Of a stretch of DNA of 43,377 nucleotides, positions 6,568 through 14,105 are shown piece after piece. A program made the translations under genes and the position numbers. Below the pieces are notes generated by a model. That model was not told the DNA's origin. It saw only the letters and a program-made list of their open reading frames with translations, and did not search any database. Source of the DNA: Bacteriovoracaceae bacterium (GTDB lineage Bacteria; Bdellovibrionota; Bacteriovoracia; Bacteriovoracales; Bacteriovoracaceae). The stretch is from the NCBI GenBank assembly GCA_003245675.1, contig QKCN01000080.1:1-43377 (forward strand), in the 5' to 3' direction. Position 1 is the stretch's first letter. Each line of letters opens with the position of its first letter.

Positions 6568-7374
6568 GTGCCAGAATTACCCGAAGTCGAAACTATCAAG
6601 ACACAGTTGTCTTCTTATTTGCCAGAGGAAATCACTTCTATTCAAAAAAGTGAAGTGGCTTCTTCAATATTAAAAACAGAAGTTCCAACTAAATTTTTTA
6701 TTCAAGAAGTTCGACGTCACGGCAAATGGTTGATCTTTGTTTTAAAGGTTAAAGGCCAAAAGCAATATATGCTTTCGCACCTTGGTATGAGCGGTTCTTG
6801 GTATATTTCAGAAGAGTTTCCGAAGTTGAAACATGCTCATCTTATACTGAAGGGGAAATCACATTATTTTTCTTATGTGGACCCACGGCGTTTTGGAAAT
6901 ATTTATGTGGGAGGCGAAGAGCTTCTCGCCAAAAAGATGAAACAAAATGGCGTTGATGTCTCAAGTTCGGATTTTACTTTAGATTATTTGAAAAAGTGTT
7001 TAATGAAATATCCCGAGCGAGAAATCAAAGTTTGCTTACTCGATCAAAAACTTTTTGCGGGTGTGGGAAATTACATGGCCTCCGAAATTTGTGCTCATGC
7101 TCGCATTCGACCTCAACGCATAGTAAAAACCCTTTGCGAAGAAGAAATTCGGAAAATAAAACGAGCATTTTCCACGGTTATTAAGGGGGCAACCCAGCAA
7201 GGCGGCACAACTTTCCAGGGGGGATATCGCGATGCTTTTGGTGAAAAAGGTGAGGGAGTCAAAAATCTCGTAGTCTTTCATCAAAAAATTTGTGGCCTTT
7301 GCAAGCAAAGCGAAGTTGTAAAAATAGAGCAAAAAACTCGGGCATCTTTTTACTGTCCCAAATGCCAGAAATAG
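6568..7374 (+). CDS. mutM: Formamidopyrimidine-DNA glycosylase (MutM/Fpg)
   Basis: A 268-residue bifunctional glycosylase/AP lyase that removes 8-oxoguanine and other oxidised purines. It starts at GTG with GAGG seven bases upstream. Catalytic Pro2 and Glu3 are in MPELPEVETIK. Further signatures are HLGMSGSW, VDPRRFGNIYV, the helix-two-turn-helix LFAGVGNYMASEICAHARI, and a C-terminal zinc finger with CGLC and CPKC. The length matches the family. Upstream sequence holds a perfect palindrome and scars resembling the gene's own start, suggesting insertions have occurred just in front of it, so its present promoter may differ from the ancestral one. Confidence 0.95.
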   Translation: MPELPEVETIKTQLSSYLPEEITSIQKSEVASSILKTEVPTKFFIQEVRRHGKWLIFVLKVKGQKQYMLSHLGMSGSWYISEEFPKLKHAHLILKGKSHYFSYVDPRRFGNIYVGGEELLAKKMKQNGVDVSSSDFTLDYLKKCLMKYPEREIKVCLLDQKLFAGVGNYMASEICAHARIRPQRIVKTLCEEEIRKIKRAFSTVIKGATQQGGTTFQGGYRDAFGEKGEGVKNLVVFHQKICGLCKQSEVVKIEQKTRASFYCPKCQK

Positions 7375-7421
7375 ATTATTATATTATGAATTGAGATCGT
7401 TTTTAAACCTTGGGGTATATA

Positions 7422-7730
7422 ATGACTAAGAAAGAGGAATTGGGAAAACAGGTTGGCAGAAACTGTTCAATGGCGTCACAGCTGTTTAAAACATTGTCTA
7501 ACCCATTGAGATTAAAGATTCTTTGTAATCTCTCCGGTGGGGAGAGGTCAGTGGGGGAATTGGAAGAATTATGCGAGTGCTCTCAATCTCAGATCTCTCA
7601 ATTTTTAAAAAGAATGGAGTACGAAGATCTCGTGGATAAGCGTAGAGATGGTAAATATATTTTCTATCGGATCAAAGACGAGCGACTTTTTGTTCTTTTT
7701 GAGACTCTTTCTAAGATTTTTTCAGAGTAA
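7422..7730 (+). CDS. ArsR-family winged-helix repressor
   Basis: A 102-residue ArsR/SmtB-type transcription factor: TLSNPLRLKILCNLSGGERSVGEL leads into the recognition helix CSQSQISQFLKRMEYEDLV and the beta wing RRDGKYIFYRI. The ILC cysteine in helix 2 and the SVGELEEL...SQSQISQ pattern resemble the BigR/SqrR group that senses sulfane sulfur, but the second regulatory cysteine near the C-terminus is absent; instead there are Cys residues in LCEC and near the N-terminus (NCS). The ligand is therefore uncertain. ATG 7422 was chosen over an upstream TTG. It lies just upstream of the flagellar operon, whose promoter carries an inverted repeat. Confidence 0.88.
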   Translation: MTKKEELGKQVGRNCSMASQLFKTLSNPLRLKILCNLSGGERSVGELEELCECSQSQISQFLKRMEYEDLVDKRRDGKYIFYRIKDERLFVLFETLSKIFSE

Positions 7731-7822
7731 CTGACAGGGTTGCTCTGGCATTCTTTTGACACCGCCATCGGCAAATTTTACCCACCCATTCAAAGCAAAA
7801 CTTACATTCTACTAATTTCACA

Positions 7823-7843
7823 TGAGGGGGCTTGCTTCCCTCA
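7823..7843. promoter_or_regulatory. Inverted repeat overlapping the flagellar operon -35
   Basis: TGAGGG at 7823-7828 and CCCTCA at 7838-7843 with a 9-base centre that contains the -35 hexamer. It is a candidate operator, since a dimeric repressor bound here would block RNA polymerase. Confidence 0.4.
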
Positions 7844-7860
7844 GGTCTTCTATGTATAAT
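7832..7860 (+). promoter_or_regulatory. Sigma-70-type promoter of the flagellar operon
   Basis: TTGCTT at 7832-7837, a 17-base spacer, and a perfect TATAAT at 7855-7860. It lies just ahead of fliL, with start expected near 7867. No sigma-54 (GG-N10-GC) or sigma-28 site is seen here. Confidence 0.7.
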
Positions 7861-7923
7861 TTTTGACAGGAGATGGTCTTGGAGACCATTATGGACGGCA
7901 AAAATTACCAGGAAGGAAGTCAA

Positions 7924-8487
7924 ATGGCCGACGAAGAAGATATCGTTGAAATGGGAAGAGGAAGCTCAGGATCAGGCTCAGGATCGGGTTCTTCGAATAG
8001 TCCCTTTGTCATTGCAGTACTTGTCATGAACATGTTTCTCATGGGCGCAGTCGCCTATTTACAGTACACCATGTTGGAAAGAGAAAAGAGTAGACCTTCT
8101 CTTGAAGATTTAGTGAAAGCGCAAATGCAGAAAATGAATCCAGGTGAAGAAAGTGAATTTTTAGGTGATAACATCGATGCCGACGGAAAACTTTTTCCGT
8201 TAGATCCTTTTACGGCCAATCTGGCACAAGGGGACGGTCCTCGTCGCTATATTCGTTTATCTGTTGTTTTAAAATTTAGTACTGATTCCAATGAGGGAGA
8301 GTTTAAAGCTCGTAAGCCTCAAATCAGAGATACCGTAATTAATATTTTGAACTCTAAGCGTCCCGAAGATCTTTTGAAAAGAGAAGGGAAGCAGTTTTTG
8401 AAGGAAGAAATCAAGGCCGCTATCAATTCTTTTTTGATTGATGGCAAGATGGTCGACGTTTTTTATAATTCGTTTCAGATTAACTAG
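7924..8487 (+). CDS. fliL: Flagellar basal body protein FliL
   Basis: A 187-residue inner-membrane protein that surrounds the stators at the basal body. It has an acidic N-terminus, a Gly-Ser linker (about residues 16-27), one transmembrane segment (about 30-50), and a periplasmic SPFH-like domain including RRYIRLSVVLKFS and the family-typical RDTVINILNSKRPEDLL. Three in-frame ATGs (7873, 7891, 7924), each with a purine-rich site, are possible starts; 7924 follows GGAAGG and gives a normal FliL length. First gene of the flagellar operon. Confidence 0.9.
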   Translation: MADEEDIVEMGRGSSGSGSGSGSSNSPFVIAVLVMNMFLMGAVAYLQYTMLEREKSRPSLEDLVKAQMQKMNPGEESEFLGDNIDADGKLFPLDPFTANLAQGDGPRRYIRLSVVLKFSTDSNEGEFKARKPQIRDTVINILNSKRPEDLLKREGKQFLKEEIKAAINSFLIDGKMVDVFYNSFQIN

Positions 8488-8522
8488 GATAGTTGATCTT
8501 TTGGCCTAATCCAGGAGGGGAC

Positions 8523-9563
8523 ATGGCACAAGTATTAAGTCAAGACGAAGTAGATGCTCTCTTAAATGCTGTCAACGATGTTGATGATGGTGGTGATGCC
8601 AGCGGCAGCGATGATTTCGGCGGCGGGGGAGATGGTGGTTTTGGTTTTGATGATTTTGGTGATGATGATGAAAACATCCAGCCTTATGATCTAACCAATC
8701 AAGACCGCGTTATTCGTGGGCGAATGCCAATTCTCGAAATTATCTACGAAAGATTTATTCGTCAGTTCCGTGTTTCTCTTTCAAACTCCCTTCGTAAAAT
8801 TTCTACGATTTCTATGATTTCGACCGATCTTTTAAAGTTTGGAGAATTTGTCAATACGCTTCCGATTCCCTCTTGTATGTGCATTATGCGTTATCAAGAA
8901 TTACGCGGTCCTGCTTTGATGGTTTTTGAATCCAAACTTGCGTACGCCATCATTGACTCCTACTTTGGAGGCACTGATCGTCCTTTTACTAAGATTGAAG
9001 GAAAAGAATTTACTGCGATTGAACTTTCTTTCATGCGCAGAGTGATGGATATGGCGATTGCCGATTTGGAAGAGGCTTGGGCGCCAGTTCATCGCGTTGA
9101 CATTCAATACATCAGAACTGAAATCAATCCACAATTCGTTGGTGTTGTTCCTCCTTCTGATGTGATTATTGCGACAACCTTTGAGGTGGAATTTGAATCC
9201 GCTTCAGGAACGGTTATGATTGTGATTCCTTATTCTACAATCGAGCCAATTAAGCATAAATTGAGTTCTAACTTTCAAACAGACAATGATGTTGTTGACC
9301 ATGTTTGGACAAAAGCAATGAAACAACACATTACTGACGTTGATGCCAATCTCGTCGTAAAATTGGGGGAAACCCAAATCACCATTGGGGATTTAGTCAA
9401 TTTGCAGGTGGGAGATATCATTCCTTTGAATCAAGAAACATCAGGAGAAGTTTCTATCGAAGTCGAAGGAGAAAAGAAATACAAGTGTTTAATTGGAACT
9501 TATAAAGGAAATAAGGCCGTTCAGATAACTGGGATGCATGATGCACAAGAGTTGGGCGACTAA
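8523..9563 (+). CDS. fliM: Flagellar motor switch protein FliM
   Basis: A 346-residue C-ring protein. The N-terminal LSQDEVDALL is the CheY-P binding motif. It is followed by an unusually Gly/Asp-rich linker (about residues 20-55), then the CheC-like middle domain with QDRVIRGRMP and IYERFIRQFRVSLSN, and a C-terminal SpoA domain (about 265-340) that pairs with FliN. ATG 8523 has an excellent AGGAGG site six bases upstream, so an upstream in-frame ATG at 8493 is rejected. It links chemotaxis to motor rotation. The next gene, fliN, encodes its partner. Confidence 0.96.
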   Translation: MAQVLSQDEVDALLNAVNDVDDGGDASGSDDFGGGGDGGFGFDDFGDDDENIQPYDLTNQDRVIRGRMPILEIIYERFIRQFRVSLSNSLRKISTISMISTDLLKFGEFVNTLPIPSCMCIMRYQELRGPALMVFESKLAYAIIDSYFGGTDRPFTKIEGKEFTAIELSFMRRVMDMAIADLEEAWAPVHRVDIQYIRTEINPQFVGVVPPSDVIIATTFEVEFESASGTVMIVIPYSTIEPIKHKLSSNFQTDNDVVDHVWTKAMKQHITDVDANLVVKLGETQITIGDLVNLQVGDIIPLNQETSGEVSIEVEGEKKYKCLIGTYKGNKAVQITGMHDAQELGD

Positions 9564-9606
9564 GGGTTAAAGAATAAAAAATTAGAATTATACCAAGGAT
9601 GGGGTA

Positions 9607-9969
9607 ATGGAAATGGACGAAAACACAATCAGCAACAGGGTAACAGAACTAGCAGATAGCATCCAAGTTGGAGATGATGCGATCAATAAGCTTAAAGTTC
9701 AAAATCTTGATTTTATCTTAGATATTCCTCTTAGTGTTAGCGTAGAGCTAGGGCGCACCAAGGTCATCATCAAAGAACTTCTTCAATTAGGTCAAGGCTC
9801 TGTACTTGAGCTTGATAAGTTAGCCGGTGAGCCTCTTGAAGTTCTGGTGAATGGAAAGTTGGTCGCGAGAGGGGAAGTTGTCGTGGTTAACGAAAAGTTT
9901 GGAATTCGTTTAACCGACATCGTAAGTCCTCTTGAAAGAATCGAAACTCTTAAGAAGCAAGGAAACTAA
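9607..9969 (+). CDS. fliN: Flagellar motor switch protein FliN
   Basis: A 120-residue SpoA-domain protein. The core runs from [19 protein letters not shown] through [40 protein letters not shown] to FGIRLTDIV, all diagnostic of FliN. It forms the lower C-ring with FliM and helps dock export substrates. The start could be ATG 9607 or the ATG two codons later; a GGGG-rich site precedes both. Spacing to fliO is one base. Confidence 0.96.
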   Translation: MEMDENTISNRVTELADSIQVGDDAINKLKVQNLDFILDIPLSVSVELGRTKVIIKELLQLGQGSVLELDKLAGEPLEVLVNGKLVARGEVVVVNEKFGIRLTDIVSPLERIETLKKQGN

Positions 9970-9970
9970 T

Positions 9971-11095
9971 ATGAAACTTAGTCTTGTCATCGCCTTAAGT
10001 TTGTTTACCTCTCTTGCCTGGTCTAAGGCAAAGGTTTCTAACGTTGTTTATTCTTCGCTTTCTTCTGATGAAGGAAGTCTGACGATTAAACTTTCAGAAG
10101 CTCAAAATGTGACCCCTAGCTTGCGTATTGATCCTAAGATGATTCAAGTTGAGTTGAAGGGGGCAGAAGTTTGGCCAAAGATCAATAAGAAGGCGGCCAT
10201 TCTTTCAACTTCTTTTGATACTGAATTGATGGCATATCAATTTGATAGAGATACAGTGCGTGTGCGTGCTTATTTACCTTATCAGATTGAAGGACAAGAA
10301 GATAAAGTTCAATTAGATGTTAAGGGTGATCTTCTCACATTGCGTTTTCCTAAAACGCAATCTAAAGCTTCGACTGTTGGAAATCTTGTTACCAAGCCCC
10401 AGCCTAAAAAAGTAGAAACTCCAAAAATTGAATTGGATGAAAAATATTTGGAAGAGTTGCTTGGTTCTGTTGAAAAAGAAACTAAAACAAAAGATCCTTT
10501 GAAGACAGAAACTGAAACAGTGATTAAAACGGATAAAGTGGAAATTAAAAAATCGGCCCCTAGTCGTATTTTTTCTGAAAGTGATAAAAAAGATAAAAAC
10601 TTCAATCTAACTTCTTATATTGGCAAATTTGTAGCCATTCTTGGAGTGATGCTTCTTCTTCTTTATGGTGTTGTTGCCGCCTTTAAAAAGGGTTTTCTTG
10701 GTAAAGGTAAAGCTGGCCTTTTTGGTAAAAACAAAATGATTGATGTTTTAAATACAACTTATGTTGGTCCAAAGAAAAGTTTGATGCTAGTTAAAGTTCA
10801 AAATCAAGTCTTTTTGGTTGGAATGTCAGATACTGGTTTTACAATGCTTTCCGAAATTGATGAAGGAAATGCATTGATGAAGACTGGTGAGCAAATCACA
10901 ACAGGGACAAACTTTGACTTAGAACTCAATACTGCAAATCAAGAAGATGATTTGGATCAAAGAGTAAAATTAAAAGAAGTGGTAAATGGCTCTTATCCTG
11001 TAGACCTTGCAGAAGCGAGTGTTGCAGTTCAAGAGAAAGTTCGTTTTTCAGATAAGGTTAGAGAAAAAGTAAAAACACTACGCCCTTTGAACTAA
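9971..11095 (+). CDS. fliO: Long FliO-type export protein with N-terminal periplasmic domain
   Basis: A 374-residue protein at the fliO position. It starts with a signal peptide (residues 1-18), then a periplasmic AMIN-like beta region (about 20-120; SLTIKLSEAQ, IQVELKGAEVW), a Lys/Glu/Thr-rich linker, one transmembrane helix (about 215-238; FVAILGVMLLLLYGVV), and the FliO cytoplasmic domain (KMIDVLNTTYVGPKKSLMLV ... FLVGMSDTGFTML). FliO assists FliP assembly in the export gate. Typical FliO is 100-200 residues, so the extra N-terminal domain is notable; AMIN domains bind peptidoglycan in other proteins. ATG 9971 follows AAGGAA. Confidence 0.85.
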   Translation: MKLSLVIALSLFTSLAWSKAKVSNVVYSSLSSDEGSLTIKLSEAQNVTPSLRIDPKMIQVELKGAEVWPKINKKAAILSTSFDTELMAYQFDRDTVRVRAYLPYQIEGQEDKVQLDVKGDLLTLRFPKTQSKASTVGNLVTKPQPKKVETPKIELDEKYLEELLGSVEKETKTKDPLKTETETVIKTDKVEIKKSAPSRIFSESDKKDKNFNLTSYIGKFVAILGVMLLLLYGVVAAFKKGFLGKGKAGLFGKNKMIDVLNTTYVGPKKSLMLVKVQNQVFLVGMSDTGFTMLSEIDEGNALMKTGEQITTGTNFDLELNTANQEDDLDQRVKLKEVVNGSYPVDLAEASVAVQEKVRFSDKVREKVKTLRPLN

Positions 11096-11154
11096 CAAAT
11101 TTATAAAATCATTTGTGCAAGGATTGCACAAATAATTAAAGCAGGATGCTGAAT

Positions 11155-11934
11155 ATGATAAAAAAATTAAAGATGATGAATAAAGCTAGCTTACTAAAGT
11201 GGGGTTTATTCGTTCTTTCTCTTCTTCCCTCTCTTTTATGGGCCCAGTCAACTGCTGTCGGAAATATGAAGCTTCCAGGTGTCAGTATCAATATGGGGCA
11301 GGGTGTGAACCTTGTTGATACCATCGAAGTTTTGGGTCTTTTTACTGTTTTAAGCTTGGCCCCTGCTTTTATCATCCTTTGTACTTCTTTTACTCGAATT
11401 GTCGTAGTTCTTTCTTTTATGAGACAAGCCATTGGTACTCAAGGGATGCCGCCAAATCAACTTTTGATTGGCTTCGCTCTTTTCCTTACCATGTTCGTGA
11501 TGATGCCTACAGGAAAAGTTATCTATGATCAGGCAATTACTCCATATATGGCCAAGAAAATCGATGCCACTCACGCTTTGACAGTTACCGAAACAGCAAT
11601 GCGCGGTTTTATGACTAAGCAAACTCGCAAGGGTGACATTAAGCTTTTCTATGATGTGACAGGAACAGCTCTTCCTAACACTATCGATGAAGTGCCTACC
11701 CATTACCTTATCCCTGCGTTTGTTATTTCTGAGCTTAAAACAGCCTTTCAAATCGGCTTTTTACTCTATATTCCGTTTTTGATTCTCGATATGGTTGTCG
11801 CTTCAGTGTTGATGGCCATGGGGATGATGATGTTGCCGCCAGTTGTGATTTCTCTTCCTTTCAAGCTTTTGCTTTTTGTTTTGGTTGATGGCTGGCAGCT
11901 CGTTACGGGTTCAATTTTGAGATCTTTTAGTTAA
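11155..11934 (+). CDS. fliP: Flagellar export gate protein FliP
   Basis: A 259-residue inner-membrane protein with a cleavable signal peptide (ending near LLWA-QS), as in FliP of other bacteria. Signatures: VLSLAPAFIILCTSFTRIVV, the MPPNQLLIGFALFLTMFVM motif, the cytoplasmic FVISELKTAFQIGFLLYIPF and VVASVLMAMGMMMLPP. Five FliP copies form the export channel with FliQ and FliR. An AGGA site eight bases upstream favours ATG 11155; ATG 11146 is also in frame but sits on the site itself. Confidence 0.96.
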   Translation: MIKKLKMMNKASLLKWGLFVLSLLPSLLWAQSTAVGNMKLPGVSINMGQGVNLVDTIEVLGLFTVLSLAPAFIILCTSFTRIVVVLSFMRQAIGTQGMPPNQLLIGFALFLTMFVMMPTGKVIYDQAITPYMAKKIDATHALTVTETAMRGFMTKQTRKGDIKLFYDVTGTALPNTIDEVPTHYLIPAFVISELKTAFQIGFLLYIPFLILDMVVASVLMAMGMMMLPPVVISLPFKLLLFVLVDGWQLVTGSILRSFS

Positions 11935-11946
11935 TAGGGGTGAACA

Positions 11947-12225
11947 ATGGGAAGTGATTTTTACTTAGACATTTCGAATGAAGCCCTGAAAATCGGTTTG
12001 ATGTTGGCAGCACCTATGCTTTTAGCTGCTTTGGTTATCGGTGTTTTGGTTTCTCTTTTTCAGGCCGTTACTCAAATCAATGAACAAACTTTATCCTTCA
12101 TTCCTAAGGTTGTGATGATTGTTGTTGTGCTTGTTATCAGTGGACCTTGGATGATTGATACTTTGAGCTCTTTTACGACTGAACTTATTGTCGATATACC
12201 AAAAATAGTTGCAGGTAGTAGATGA
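11947..12225 (+). CDS. fliQ: Flagellar export gate protein FliQ
   Basis: A 92-residue protein with two transmembrane helices, LMLAAPMLLAALVIGVLVSL and VVMIVVVLVISGPWM, separated by FQAVTQINEQTLSFIPK, the FliQ signature loop. It packs around FliP/FliR in the type III export gate. AGGGG precedes the ATG. Its stop overlaps the fliR start (ATGA), indicating coupled translation. Confidence 0.96.
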   Translation: MGSDFYLDISNEALKIGLMLAAPMLLAALVIGVLVSLFQAVTQINEQTLSFIPKVVMIVVVLVISGPWMIDTLSSFTTELIVDIPKIVAGSR

Positions 12226-13001
12226 TTAATATTCAGGTAACTGATCTACACATGGTTTTGGCATTTTGGCTGTGTTTCAGTCGCTGGGTCGCCGTTGTCT
12301 TCCAGTTGCCAATCTATGAAAATGTAGCAGTTCCTATGGTGGTAAAAGTTTTATCTTCACTTTTACTGACTTATGCATTTTTTCCCGTGTCTCAGGTTCC
12401 TGTGATGGCAGATCTACAGGCTGTTGGTACTGACAATATTATTATTTTGACCATCGCTTATTCCATGGTGGGGCTCATTATTGGATTTCTTGTTAAGTCA
12501 ATTATGCAGCTTTTTTATGCTGGTGGTTCTTTGATTTCTCAGCAGATTGGTTTTGCGGCCATGAAGTATTTTGATCCTAGTGCAGGCACTCAGGTTGGTC
12601 CTTTTGAAAAGCTTGTTCATACGACTTTGTTGGTTATCATCATTTCTTCTGGAGCATTACTCCCTATGTTTAAAGGCGTTTTAGGCTCTTTCATGGCAAT
12701 TAAGTTTGCTGATGCAGCACGCTTCTTTCAAACTCCAGACTTCTATTTACAATTTTTTAAATCGATTTTTGTTTCTTCCATAATGCTTGCTTCTCCACTT
12801 TTATTTACCAACTTTTTGCTTTATTCCTTGATGGGAGTGATTGCGAGAATGGTTCCACAAATGAATGTATTGATGGTGAGCTTTGCGGTGAATATTGGTT
12901 TAGGGCTTCTTGTTTTTCTCTCTATCTCTTATGAGTTTTTTCAAGTGGCCTATGAAATGTATATCCAAAAACTGGGCGATTGGTTCCAGTTTATAACCTA
13001 G
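12222..13001 (+). CDS. fliR: Flagellar export gate protein FliR
   Basis: A 259-residue protein with about six transmembrane helices and the FliR signatures FSRWVAVVFQLPIYEN, GFLVKSIMQLFYAGGSLISQQIGF and ARMVPQMNVLMVSFAVNIGLG. One FliR completes the FliP5FliQ4FliR1 export gate. The start is joined to fliQ by ATGA overlap. flhB follows 16 bases later, the usual order; in some bacteria fliR and flhB are fused, but not here. Confidence 0.96.
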   Translation: MINIQVTDLHMVLAFWLCFSRWVAVVFQLPIYENVAVPMVVKVLSSLLLTYAFFPVSQVPVMADLQAVGTDNIIILTIAYSMVGLIIGFLVKSIMQLFYAGGSLISQQIGFAAMKYFDPSAGTQVGPFEKLVHTTLLVIIISSGALLPMFKGVLGSFMAIKFADAARFFQTPDFYLQFFKSIFVSSIMLASPLLFTNFLLYSLMGVIARMVPQMNVLMVSFAVNIGLGLLVFLSISYEFFQVAYEMYIQKLGDWFQFIT

Positions 13002-13017
13002 GAATTAGGGGTAATAA

Positions 13018-14094
13018 GTGGCAGACGAATCTGACCAAGAAAAAACCGAAGACCCTTCCGAATACCGCCTCGAAGAGGCGAGGAAGAAAGGTGACGTCGC
13101 CAGCTCTAAAGAGCTGAACAGCGTTATTGTTCTTTTTGGTACGGTTATGGTGATGATTTTCGCTTCACTTTATATCTTTGAAGTGATGGGAGAGTATATT
13201 TCTTGGCTTTATGGCCTAGACGCAAAATTTGCATTTTCTGATAAAGGTCTCAATACCATTTTTACTAAAACAGCATTTGCTGCCCTTAAGTGTGTGGCTC
13301 CTGTTTTTGCTGCATCACTCGCTTTAGGGGTTATTGCTACTGTTATGCAAATTGGCTTTCTGTATGCACCTGAAGTTCTTCAATTAAAATTTGATCGTTT
13401 AAATCCTATCAATGGAGCGAAAAAAATCTTCTCTAAGAGAGCTTTAGTTGAGGCTTTGAAAGGGATTTTCAAATTTACAGTGATCATGGGAATTAGCTAT
13501 ATCGTATTCAAAGATCAATTGGATAGTTTTACTGGCTTTTTGCATGTTGATGTTCTTCAAGGGTTTGCTGTCGGAAAAGTTATTTTGGCCAAACTCATTT
13601 TTTCTGTTCTTCTTGGACTTTTGGTTATTTCTATCGGTGACTTTGCTTGGCAAAAATATGATTACAAAAAGAAAATGATGATGACCAAGCAACAATTGAA
13701 AGAAGAAATGAAAGAGAAAGATGGTCGTCCTGAAGTTAAACAGCGTATCCGTCAGATGCAGCGTGAAGTTGCAACTCGTCAGATGACAGAAGCAATTAAG
13801 AATGCAGATGTTGTTGTGACCAATCCTACACATTTTTCAGTGGTGATAAAATATGATTCCATGACCATGATTGCACCCGCAGTTGTTGCCAAAGGGCAAG
13901 ATTTCATGGCGTTGCGAATTAGAGAAATTGCTAAAAAGTACGATGTGCCTCTTGTTGAAAATGTTCCATTGGCACGTGGTCTTTATAAAACAGTAAAGGT
14001 TGGGGAAGGCGTTCCTAGACATCTTTATAAAACTGTCGCAGAGATTTTGGCGTTTGTTTACAAATTAAAGCGTCAAAAGAAAGCTTTGCAATAG
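13018..14094 (+). CDS. flhB: Flagellar export substrate-specificity switch FlhB
   Basis: A 358-residue protein with a GTG start after AGGGGT. The N-terminus DQEKTEDPSEYRLEEARKKG is family-typical. Four transmembrane helices occupy about residues 30-215. The cytoplasmic domain holds the autocleavage motif NPTH at residues 269-272, in VVVTNPTHFSVVIKY. Cleavage between Asn and Pro switches export from rod/hook to filament proteins. The length and all key residues look normal. Confidence 0.97.
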   Translation: MADESDQEKTEDPSEYRLEEARKKGDVASSKELNSVIVLFGTVMVMIFASLYIFEVMGEYISWLYGLDAKFAFSDKGLNTIFTKTAFAALKCVAPVFAASLALGVIATVMQIGFLYAPEVLQLKFDRLNPINGAKKIFSKRALVEALKGIFKFTVIMGISYIVFKDQLDSFTGFLHVDVLQGFAVGKVILAKLIFSVLLGLLVISIGDFAWQKYDYKKKMMMTKQQLKEEMKEKDGRPEVKQRIRQMQREVATRQMTEAIKNADVVVTNPTHFSVVIKYDSMTMIAPAVVAKGQDFMALRIREIAKKYDVPLVENVPLARGLYKTVKVGEGVPRHLYKTVAEILAFVYKLKRQKKALQ

Positions 14095-14105
14095 AAGGGG
14101 ATTAG

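Noticed and set aside
7967-7996. Repeated GGCTCAGGATC-like bases at the start of fliL
   Set aside because: They encode a simple Gly-Ser linker, a common low-complexity coding repeat.
13444-13833. Long antisense open frames across the flagellar genes
   Set aside because: They lie opposite well-supported genes, lack ribosome binding sites and encode Cys/His/Phe-rich sequences typical of shadow frames.
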